Made by a program: the position numbers and the translations under genes
Shown here: positions 33,491-41,890 of the stretch, one piece after another
How the letters are laid out: each line of letters starts with the position of its first letter
Position numbering within the stretch: the stretch's first letter is position 1
Source: Margaritifera margaritifera
Taxonomy: Eukaryota; Mollusca; Bivalvia; Unionida; Margaritiferidae
Assembly (NCBI GenBank): GCA_029931535.1
Contig: JAQPZY010001569.1
Location: 1,583,001 to 1,647,000 of the forward strand
Reading direction: 5' to 3'
Length of the DNA: 64,000 nt
The notes under the pieces: model-generated
What the model was told of the DNA's origin: nothing
Databases searched by the model: none
Seen by the model: the letters and a program-made list of their open reading frames with translations, nothing else

Positions 33491-34343
33491 TTAGGTGTTT
33501 TTGGAAACAATTATGAATTTTCCACAGTTTTCCAACAATAGAGTCTTGTCGGAGAGTATAACAGTAATACATGTGGAATTAGGATTAAGCACATTTACAC
33601 GTGTATTAGAGTGCATGTCGACCACTGACTGCCTAAACAGATCCAGGTGTTCCAACGAAAAGTAATAAATCGGTTACAACGTAGTGAAGTCATGCTGGGA
33701 AATCTGCAGACCTGTTTCTATATTTTGATCCAGGCCTATGTACGACCATAACTTGTGACATGCACGTGCGACTTGTTTGGTATTCCAGTCGAGCAAAATT
33801 TCTTCGGTGACGCTTAACCGAAGAGAAACTTCAGAAACTCATGAATTATGTTACTGAGCTGTCTGCTGCAAACCCGAGCCATAGTTTGAAACGCCACGAA
33901 CACGTGTCTTGGTGTGCTGATACCTTGCTGGGTACTTATTTGCCACGAAAGCTGTCCCATAGTGCTTTGTATCGAGTCTGTTGTGAGCGCGAGAAACGAT
34001 AACGTTGTGTTTGGCTCCGAAAATAACCTTGCTGACATCTCTGCAAAACCCGAATATATGACTGTGAGGAATCACACACGAAAACGCTAATTTGTTTAGG
34101 TGAAGTTGTCCCCTCGACGCCACGAGAATCCAAGGGTTTTCTCGCGTTGATACATGAATGAGTGTTACACGTTCGACCGTCATTGCATACATTAAATATA
34201 ACGTCGATCTCTAATGTACAGTTGTATCGTCCGAGTTTTCCCGCGGAGGTCATACGCGTACCCCTCCTAGTCCAAGAAGCCTCCCTCCGCGGTAATTGGT
34301 GAACCACGTGGAATTCCGGTTTCGTTGACGAGATTGTAATCAT
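33491..34343 (-). pseudogene. Polinton major capsid protein, double jelly-roll, fragmentary
   Basis: Several capsid landmarks occur in order on the minus strand but in different frames. CVIPHSHIFGFCRDVSKVIF (about 34,070-34,010) matches the 'IPLxHIFGFCEDYxKVxYG' block of Polinton capsids, and PRHVFVAFQTMAR (about 33,915-33,875) matches the 'PR(F/Y)xxVxFQ' strand. A C-terminal part reads YYFSLEHLDLFRQSVVDMH and VILSDKTLLLENCGKFIIV, closing with TAA at 33,491-33,493. The protein would form the hexon-like shell. Total span is about 280 codons, shorter than typical Polinton capsids, so internal sequence has probably been lost as well as frameshifted. The N-terminal boundary is uncertain. Confidence 0.83.
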
Positions 34344-34593
34344 TTGGGTGACACTCGGGGTTGTATTTCCATCCGGCGTACAAGTTTGTGCACCTGTTCC
34401 TGGTCACACATGCGGGAAACCGCTCCACCAAGACATACTCAACAGGTGGTTGTTCTTGCTCTTTAGGTTGTAATTGCATCCTGCGAAGGTTTTCAACTTG
34501 TGTTCGCCACCTGGCAATTTCTTCTTGCCGTGTGCTTTTAGGTGGACGTTCGAGTTTGGGCGAAATATATGTATGATGAGGGTTCGAGTCCAT
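34267..34593 (-). CDS. Unassigned Polinton gene, about 109 codons
   Basis: An ATG at 34,593 starts MDSNPHHTYISPKLERPPKS, followed by a charged segment (EEIARWRTQVENLRRMQ) and a C-terminal part with cysteines (PACVTRNRCTNLYAGWKY). It is open to 34,267, overlapping the presumed N-terminus of the capsid frame. Its position between the packaging ATPase/coiled-coil genes and the capsid gene is where Polintons often carry a minor capsid protein, but the sequence does not let me call it one. Confidence 0.5.
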   Translation of the reverse strand: MDSNPHHTYISPKLERPPKSTRQEEIARWRTQVENLRRMQLQPKEQEQPPVEYVLVERFPACVTRNRCTNLYAGWKYNPECHPNDYNLVNETGIPRGSPITAEGGFLD

Positions 34594-34660
34594 AGTAAGA
34601 AACTTCGTTTGGAAATTCGTGTCCAGGAGAACGTTTGTTTCATGTATTGTATCATTTATT

Positions 34661-35192
34661 CTAACCACATTTCATTTGCTTGTTCAACTTTGCTAGCTGT
34701 TGTGGAAGATACGCTATCGCCTCTCCGATGTATTCTTGCGTTTCCCCGATTTTTCCTCTGGTTGCACTGAGGTCTTCTTGGAGTTTCTTTATCGTCGGTT
34801 GCAAGTGTTCAATGGCCGCCGCGGTTTCTCTCGTGGCTTTCTTGATGTCCTTGGCGCGTTTGGCTATCTTAACAATCGGGCCAGGTTGTGTTTCTGTTTC
34901 CATCATCTTTGCACTTGCGACGCGGCTTCGTGCCGGGGCTTCATCAGCTTCGTATACGTTTGTTCGTAACCAGCTGCAAGGTCTTCCCGTGTGGCCTGTC
35001 ACGACTGAAACATATCTTGAAGCGTTCGCGAACATCTATGTAGTCACGGAGAAGTTCCAGTCGACCCAGGGCAGCTTTGCGGCGTCGTTCATCACCCTCT
35101 GCTATAACGTCGCTAGCAGCTCTGCTGCTTGCATGTTTCTTAAGCGAAGCTTTACAAGCTCTGCTGCTCACATGTTCCTCTGTTTTCGACAT
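34661..35192 (-). pseudogene. Coiled-coil-rich Polinton protein, unassigned
   Basis: A frame beginning at 35,192 (MSKTEEHVSSRACKASLKK) continues with EGDERRRKAALGRLELLRDY. A frameshift near 35,030-34,950 passes into a second frame reading PGPIVKIAKRAKDIKKA, then TAAAIEHLQPTIKKLQEDLS and YLPQQLAKLNKQMKCG (stop at 34,661). The charged heptad-like text predicts a coiled coil. No catalytic motif is visible. A structural or scaffold role is guesswork. It lies immediately downstream of the packaging ATPase. Confidence 0.5.
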
Positions 35193-35211
35193 TGTATATA
35201 TTTATCGTGGT

Positions 35212-35931
35212 CTATAAATATTTGTCTAAACCCGCGCGATATTTCGACCCAGGAGGTCCACCACTCAAGTTAATCGGGAGGAAACGATACGGGTCCCGGG
35301 TAACTTCAGCGAACGAATTCCGAAACTCATCCCAAGTCCAATGAATGTTTGCAAGACTATGCGCGTCAACCCCACAAAATAGCATCAACATGTTGCAGTT
35401 GTCCCGGATCACTTTTGGCACGTGTGCTTATCGTTGGGTCACATAGATCACGGCTGTGTTTTTGTGGCGGCCCCGAAAAAACAATCTCGCGGGTTTGTCT
35501 TGCCTGTCAAGCATCCTATCGTCGTACACGACAAGATTATTGTTTTCCGGGTCAAGATCTTAAATGGTAGGGGCTTCATTGATCGTGGAAAAGAACTGGA
35601 TGGCGGGCGACGAATCACAGCTCGCGGGCGAAGAAGATGCTAGCGCGTAGGATAAATCCCTAAGTACATTATAACATGGTTGGTCGTCCGCGGATGGCGC
35701 AATCAAGTACAACCGATCTCACTTTAACCATCGCATGATAAGATTCAGCAACAGTTGAGTTTTCCGGGATCTGATCAGGTGATCAGGTGGTTGGGTCTTC
35801 GCCAATGCAGATAAGTCAATGACGAAAAAATCTTCGATTTTTCCCAAAGCGGATCTTTTCTTTCGCTCCGTTGGTAAGTTAGCGAGCGGCGCTAAAGGTA
35901 CCCGTGGCATCGCCAGAGCGTGGCTGGTCAA
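35212..35931 (-). pseudogene. ATP: Polinton packaging ATPase (FtsK/HerA-type)
   Basis: The protein would translocate element DNA into capsids. In one minus-strand frame, a degenerate P-loop reads LIRSRKTQLLLNLI (35,751-35,774). It keeps the K-T but has arginines where glycines are expected. A conserved block DRLYLIAPSADDQP follows, then Walker B NNLVVYDDRML (about 35,510-35,545), then the sensor-like strand FFRGRHKNTAVIYVTQ and VPKVIRDNCNMLMLF, ending at 35,212. About 240 codons in total is the normal family length. In-frame stops interrupt it after the P-loop block, before Walker B and after VIYVTQ. The altered P-loop alone should abolish ATP hydrolysis. Confidence 0.92.
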
Positions 35932-36028
35932 ACAAGCGTTGTGGCATATTTATTTACCCGCTTTGAGGAAATGTTCCCGTGGATGATTCGATGTTTCGAT
36001 CCCCAACGAAATTCACCAGGCTGATATA

Positions 36029-36860
36029 TTGTCTCTTCCACTTGGTTGGGTACGCGGACGTGGTCGTGGACGCGGACGACAAAGTCGTCTACGTACCTAC
36101 AAATATGCACTAACCGTCGTAGATGTTGCCAGCAGATACAAGGAAGCCGAGCCGCTGACGTCTAAAGATCCAACAAATGTCCCTGACGCGTTGCAACGTA
36201 TCTACGCATGTGGACCGCTAACATGGCCGCCGCTTCTGTATGTGGACCTGGACAAAGAATTTGAGGGAGCTGTTGCTGCGTTGTTCGCGAAACACCATGT
36301 GCGGGTTCGTCGTGGACATGCCGGCGGGCATCATGATCAAGCCATTGTGGAACGATTTAACTGTACACTTGCGAAACGATTATTCGGGCATTAGTACACG
36401 CAAGAAGTGTTGACTCATGATCGGTCTTGAGAGTGGGTAAGTCGGCTTTGCTTGGTCACGGCAGCGTTGAACAATAACATAACACTCACAATCGGGTTGG
36501 GACGCGCTGACGCGATTCAACAAAAAACCGTCGCCGCCCACAAAGCGGCTTTGCCGCCACAGCCACCCGCGTTAGATTTGGTCGAAAAAATCTGGTTCGG
36601 TATCTGTATGCCCCGAGGGAGCTGGAAGGTGGACAACTTCGTGCTACTGACCCGGTTTGGTCAGTCGATGTATTTACTATCTCGGACCAAATTGATATTG
36701 AAGGGCAACCAACGCGCTACCATCTGGCGTGAGCCCACTCTGCGGTCCAACCACGAGTGGCGAAGCCGAGTGGACTTCGTCCACCGAGTAAGGGATTTGT
36801 GCGAGAGGAATTACAAGTCATTACCGCGAATACGGAATTAGCGCCGAGGTCTATTTTGGG
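36029..36860 (+). pseudogene. INT: Polinton integrase (retroviral-type DDE)
   Basis: The enzyme would insert element ends into host DNA. The catalytic core is well preserved. YALTVVDVASRYKEAEPLTS holds the first Asp, LLYVDLDKEFEG the second, and HDQAIVERFNCTLAKRLFG (before 36,392) the Glu. Two in-frame stops follow (TAG 36,392-36,394; TGA 36,428-36,430). The frame then resumes with VTAALNNNITL. Near 36,590 a frameshift leads to the C-terminal SH3/chromodomain-like part (VRYLYAPRELEGGQLRATDP, then FVREELQVITANTEL). No N-terminal zinc finger is visible upstream of 36,029. This is the only clear plus-strand gene and it points toward the convergent polymerase gene. Confidence 0.95.
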
Positions 36861-36959
36861 ATCAGTGCATGCCCGTACGTCTAAGTGGTGATTCCATCAG
36901 GGAAATCTATCGCTTAGTATCCAGTGGGAACAAATTTATATTTGTGCAACGGTATACAC

Positions 36960-39575
36960 TCATGCGATGTTTCTTCGACCGAATAAGATTTGCCACGTGT
37001 GCGAATTCACATCGGTGCTCAGGACGCTCCACGTATATGTTGTACTTGAGATCTTCCGCGACCACAACCCAAGGAAATCGTTTTGCCTTCTTGATGTTTT
37101 GTTGCTGTCGTACTCGCGTATGTGTTTTTTGACATCCAATTCACATGTTGGTATTGGTTGTATCATCGCCGAACCTTACAGGTTGTTGATGTGCTGATAC
37201 ATGATGTAACTGTTCCGGAGGGTAGGGTCGTATCCGTTTGCGTGCAGGTTGTTCGCAGGAGCGTAACGGTGACTCACCATGGAAATCCCGCCGCGGATAC
37301 CACGTTCGACGAACAAATGTTGGTCAATGTCAGTGAGCAGTTCCAACTCAATCTTGGTTTTCGACAGCAGTACAAGCTATTCCCGGTGATGAAAAGTAGT
37401 GCTCAGAGTCGAGCTTGTACACACGCATGGTGGTATCGCGGAAAGCCTTAAGGACATCCGCGAGCAGCAACACCTCCATGCCCAGGTACAGGTCGTGGTA
37501 GTTACCGAGATTTTGACAACTAAACGCGGGCCAGACGTTGTTCGCGTGTGCGTAGTCGTCGGCGGAAATGCCTTCGCGGGACAGCGACGAATAGCAATTG
37601 AGTTTCAGAAAAGTTCATCGGCGGAAGCTCCACATTATCGATGAGTAATCTTAAAGCGATCATCGCCGGCGGAGCCGGATGCTCCTGCCGCAAGGTTGTT
37701 AACGAGTTTATCCATGCTGGAATTAAGGAACTGCAGCTGACCCAGCCGAAACGTCATGTATTTTTCCATGTTGTTGGGAATGGCACTTATTTCCGTGTCC
37801 GATGCTGTTGCGATTCCCTACATGATTAAGTGACCATCATACCCGCGCAGGTTATGAAGCACAACAGAAATTCTTATTTTGCCGGGGTAAATTCGCAGCT
37901 TAAGATTGTATGCTCTGTATGCAGATCCTCTGTACGCGACAGTGATGTGACAGTGATCACGCACTTTTTTTTATCGGTGGAGCTGAAAGCTCCATCACAG
38001 ATCCAACATGAATATCATCGTTGGTCATGATCATGTCTGCGGGCGAGCAAAGCTGTTGTCGAGTGATTTGATAAACACCTCAGCCTTGTTGGGGGCGTTA
38101 GTGCCCGGCCGCGGCATAGCATTAGTGGCTCAGTTGCTTCGTCGCATCTGACAACAATATAGCAAAACCCACATGGGATTTGTTTGGCACTTTGCGTCGT
38201 ATTTGACAGAACCACTGGGGTTCAAGCTTCCACGGGAACGTTCAGACATTAAAATTCCTTGCAAATGACATATACGACTTTCATCTTCCGTTGCACTTTC
38301 AGGATGTTCTTGCCAGGTTCCGGCATGATCGTACGCTGCGGTTTTCCGCTGACTCCCCCGCAGTAAAAGTCGTGGTCGTCAAGCAGATGTTGGGTGCTTA
38401 ATACATACATGCAGCGTCGACAAGGAATCTTTCTTCCATGGCGCTTGCTGTGCCGGCAAGCCGTTCGGGGAAAATCTTTTATCCATACATAGTGGTGGAC
38501 CCAGAGGGTCTCTCTTGCCGCTGGGACATTGGAGCCGTTCGCGTTTTCAAATCCTGCTCAACAACAGCAGATCAACGTTAGTCCGCGCGCATGAATCTTT
38601 GTTTTATGTATGTGGGGAATCTGCTGAAGGCCGCTGTTCCAAGTGAACACATTAACGGCGATATCACGGTTAAGTCGTTCAAACTTGCCGATGTCAGAAA
38701 CATGTACGGGGAATTCAATGTTGTCAAACTTGACTCCACCCATGTGTTGTTGGTATTTTCGAGGCTCATCTGTATTGTCACGCGCAGGATACAGCGCGGA
38801 TAAGATCGCCCAGTTGAAACACCTGTTTGTCGGTATTTTTCACAGTTATCACTGATCGCCGTGGAATACACGCAGGCGTTGGAATATAACTCGATCGCAA
38901 AAAGGCTTGTACGGGAAAACCTTCACATGAACTTTCACGCATTTGGGAGTAGTCCATCTTGAACCTTCTCGGGGGTATTTATCAAACGTCCAGAGGATCG
39001 TTGCAAAACTTTTGTCGATTTCATCATTGATGGTCTCAGTGTCTCTGCGGCTTAAGATTACAAGGGCGTGTGAAATTTTGGTTCTTTTGACGCCTTCCGA
39101 GGAGAAAATCAATATGATAAAGTCCGCAACGATAAAAATGTCTACCTTGAACCCAGACGCGAGTGGCGTTGCGTCCATATGCTGCAAAGTTGATGATTCC
39201 CGGACGCATGCTCGAGAGAAGCTTCACAGCGTCTCTGATTCGCTTGTGTGCGTTTGGGATGATTGGCTGGTAATCTTCGAAATCACCACGCCCTTGTGCA
39301 ACTTGAGCTCTGGGACTTGGACTCCTTGACGAACATGTGCGACAGCCTCTGTGACAATAGCAGTTGCGACCAAACGTGCGATTTCGGCTCACGTGGCCCG
39401 CGAAAGAAGTTAGGTGTGTAACTGCGCTGCCGTTGCACTAAGCTGCCGCACAGTCGGACGCGGCTCATCTGGAGGAAGTTTCTAATAGTGCAAGTATATC
39501 TGCCTTTCTTGCACATCTTGGTAACATTATTCCATAGCCTCGCGCGAACTGCTTGAGCTGATTCACGGTAGTCAT
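36960..39575 (-). pseudogene. POLB: Protein-primed DNA polymerase B of the Polinton, truncated
   Basis: The polymerase would replicate the element from its ends. From the start at 39,575 (MTTVNQLKQFARGYGIM, a SAP-like N-terminal helix pair) the minus strand passes through SFATILWTFDKYPREGSRW, IEFPVHVSDIGKFERLN (38,720-38,673) and CGFCYIVVRCD. The exonuclease-type block VLHNLRGYDGHLIM (about 37,864-37,821) and GNYHDLYLGMEVLLLADV (37,506-37,453, the Exo III-like region) come next, and then YIMYQHINN near palm motif A. Recognisable homology stops around 36,960. Palm motifs B and C and the thumb are absent, so roughly the C-terminal third to half is missing. Many stops and frameshifts affect the rest. 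Confidence 0.95.
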
Positions 39576-39599
39576 GCTTATAAAAATAAAACAAAATAT

Positions 39600-40450
39600 C
39601 ATCTAATTGCTTATTCAGCAGTGAACTTTTGTAGGATCATTTTTACTTTATCAGGATCGGAAACGGCAATCGCTTCGATCCTATATATTATTTCATTGAC
39701 TTTATTGGGGGCTTTTTTTCGACAGCGTTGTTGTATTTTTCCTCGACGGCATCGTCGGCTTTTTCCACATTCGTGTTGACAAGTCTTCGCCGGCGAGCGC
39801 GACAATACTCAGCGACTGATCCGCATGGTCGCCAAAGCTGATTACACAACTTGAATTCTATGCTGTATTTAGGGCATGGTCGGCGCCGGTTCCAATACGT
39901 AAGGCGAGCAATTGGGATTTACAATATTCATAATGGCGTGTTCAGCCGCAAAGATCACGCTTTCCAAGACAAAACGCCTTTGCATCGAGTGTGTCCCAAT
40001 GCTATAATACTTGTTATATACACGACGTTATTTAATTGGATTCCTGTTCTTTTTTTTTCGCCGCCGTGCAATTATGTCCTCTTCAACATGCTTTGGTATT
40101 TGATAAAAACACAGCATGATGTAGACAATGGTGTACAATTTCACAACCACCAATCGTACAATGCTTTTCCTCTATGGTAATTCGAATTTGCAGATCAGGG
40201 TCTCGTAAATAAACAGGCTCACAATCTTTCCGGTACTGCCAAAATTCTTCTTGTTGCTCAAATAGAATTTCATACAAGTCCAAAGTAGGCCAAATTAGTC
40301 CACAAGATCAATTACCAAATATTGCACAAACTTGTATATTTTCACCTGTGTACGTTTGTATCCAATGATTTCAAACGTCTTGGAGTGCTTGTATTCTTCA
40401 GCTATGCTTTCTCCAGTTGTGTACCCAAACACCTGTTTATTAAATTTCTC
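39600..40450 (-). pseudogene. Unassigned broken frames upstream of the polymerase
   Basis: Minus-strand text is coding-like but broken across frames: FNKQVFGYTTGESIAEEYKH (about 40,440-40,380), YEILFEQQEEFWQYRKDCEP (about 40,275-40,215), DLQIRITIEEKHC and, near the polymerase, NTNVEKADDAVEEKYNNAVE and DPDKVKMILQKFTAE. I recognise no family and cannot tell whether these are one gene or several. They lie between the intact acidic frame at 40.45-40.98 kb and the polymerase start. Confidence 0.4.
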
Positions 40451-40978
40451 CTATTGACTACGTTGCACTTCTTCTGCGGCTTTGTACGTTTCTTCGTATC
40501 TCTTTTCAAGGTTAGTGAGTGTAAATCCCATGTGCATAATGAAGACATCCTCTAATTGATTTGGGGCGGAGCAAAGATAATCACTGTCCTCGCTGGACGC
40601 GTCACTGTCTTCGTTGTATTTATTCACCGGCAACTCAGCTAACGTCAGACACCGCACGTTTTCTTGCACAACATTATACAATGACTTTTCACGCTTTTTG
40701 TTATATTCTTCGCCGAGTTTTCGTCGTGATCGCTCCAACGCGATCCCTAACTCTGTTAATTTATCAAGGTGCTGCGGATCCGTATTTGAAAAATTGCATA
40801 GCATTTGGGGGGTCTCCTTGATGATTCGATATGACGCACTCAGGCTAAACAACGATTTAATCTTTTTTGTGATGTTACAAACGTACCGTTGGTCGGGTAA
40901 TTTCATTCCCGCATCAATCACAGCCGCGAAGTCCTTCACGATACTGTATGCGTCAAACGGTGATGCGTTCAAGGACAT
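40451..40978 (-). CDS. Unknown Polinton protein with acidic linker, about 175 codons
   Basis: An ATG at 40,978 starts MSLNASPFDAYSIVKDFAAV and the frame stays open to 40,451. The N-terminal two-thirds looks helical and basic (KLPDQRYVCNITKKIKSLFS, ERSRRKLGEEYNKKREK). A serine/acidic linker follows (KYNEDSDASSEDSDYL), and the end is helical (LEKRYEETYKAAEEV). It is one of two unbroken frames longer than 150 codons in the element. No enzyme motif is visible. It is the outermost strand-consistent gene near the right end, upstream of the polymerase. The function is unknown. Confidence 0.6.
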   Translation of the reverse strand: MSLNASPFDAYSIVKDFAAVIDAGMKLPDQRYVCNITKKIKSLFSLSASYRIIKETPQMLCNFSNTDPQHLDKLTELGIALERSRRKLGEEYNKKREKSLYNVVQENVRCLTLAELPVNKYNEDSDASSEDSDYLCSAPNQLEDVFIMHMGFTLTNLEKRYEETYKAAEEVQRSQ

Positions 40979-41039
40979 TATAAATTCTAGCTGCAATTAT
41001 TTAATATAATATAATATTGAAATCACTCAAAAGGAAACT

Positions 41040-41601
41040 GTCTCCGCTCGGGTTATGCTTGTCGATAGCATTTCTTTGGAAATTAAAGGCTTGCTGTTAT
41101 CTTAAGCTGTATAATTTCTTACAGTCAACAGACGTGTTCTGATCAGTGTCAATTACAGCGGTTGGAATTTGCAACCCCAGTTGAGCTCCTAGGGTGCCAA
41201 ACGACATCCAAGAAATCTCAGAGGTTGCCGATGTAAAAACGAATCCGTAATCATTAATTGGCACGTCCACCAACAATAATTCGATTCGTTTTTACATCGG
41301 CGGTAACCAAGTTTTAATGTTTGGGGACTTTAATCCAAGAAATTTCGATTCCTGTTTGAGAATTAAAGGCACGCAGAATCTCCATTTCTTAAATTAAACT
41401 GTCCCGTACAATATATATCAAACTTATAAGCCAGTTCAATACTATTCCGGGAATGATCAATACTACAGGCAGACCCGTGATCAATACAACAGCAAGGCTC
41501 TGGCGGGAGACGATTATGAGATTTTCGGTCAGGAAACCTTCGAGCATCGCGGTCAGTAACCCACCGAGTGCGCATCGCGGTCTCGGCTCCGTGTTTGTCA
41601 C
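41040..41601 (-). other. Right-end Polinton region with a small hydrophobic frame
   Basis: A minus-strand frame at 41,389-41,601 starts inside the right terminal repeat and ends with two very hydrophobic stretches (LAVVLITGLPVVLIIPGIVL and LISLIYIV), so it could be a small membrane protein. At 41,090-41,270 another minus-strand frame reads NDYGFVFTSATSEISWMSFG. Neither was recognised. A 19-bp perfect inverted repeat (41,227-41,245 and 41,283-41,301) lies between them. Confidence 0.35.
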
Positions 41602-41724
41602 CCACGGGGATTAATCACTTTACTCGAGGATGCATGGGCGTTTGCAAGAGGGAGAATGCAGGGGGTATAGAAGGAGTTAACCCTGATCAGTAACCAAAAT
41701 CTCAAATCCCATTCTCTATCTACT
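41558..41724 (-). repeat. Polinton right terminal inverted repeat
   Basis: The reverse complement begins AGTAGATAGAGAATGGGA and matches the left repeat at 30,646-30,817. Substitutions and short indels are scattered along it, consistent with an old insertion. ACAGC follows at 41,725-41,729. Confidence 0.95.
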
Positions 41725-41890
41725 ACAGCTTCCTGACAAGGTTCATCTGCATTGTAACTATATAGAGAAAAATAGCCCTATAAATGGTCAAATCCACAGC
41801 CAGATAACTCGGAGTAAATAGCCCCCACCACGACCACGACCACGACCACGACCACCACCACTGCCGGTGCTTTGTTCGTGCTTCAGTGAG
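41725..41890. other. Right flank of the Polinton with a CCACGA repeat
   Basis: The ACAGC duplicate is followed by sequence that, on the minus strand, ends in a T/C-rich run and AG dinucleotides (CTATATAG, AATGCAG), which could be splice acceptors for the exon-like block on the other side of the element (inference). A short (CCACGA)n run lies at 41,827-41,862. Confidence 0.45.

Larger units (their letters stand above)
30646..41724. mobile_element. Polinton/Maverick element, about 11.1 kb, decayed
   Basis: Terminal inverted repeats of about 170 bp bound a gene set diagnostic of Polintons (self-synthesising DNA transposons related to adintoviruses/polintoviruses): retrovirus-like integrase, protein-primed polymerase B, FtsK/HerA packaging ATPase, adenain-like protease and a double-jelly-roll capsid protein. 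Accessory frames include a small basic repeat protein, a membrane protein and a tail-fibre-like protein. All genes except integrase lie on the minus strand. The element is GC-richer than its surroundings. At 11 kb it is shorter than the usual 15-20 kb, and the polymerase lacks its C-terminal half. Nearly every gene has stops or frameshifts, so it is a dead copy. Confidence 0.95.

Noticed and set aside
34680..35273. 197-codon plus-strand frame, the longest in the window
   Set aside because: It is antisense to the coiled-coil Polinton gene. Its cysteine/serine-rich text has no family resemblance, while the minus strand reads as consistent charged helices.
36960..39575. Bacteriophage or cellular polymerase B as the source
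   Set aside because: The order of SAP-like start, IEFPVHVSDIGKFE block and HNLRGYDGHLI block is specific to Polinton-type protein-primed polymerases, and it lies within Polinton terminal repeats.
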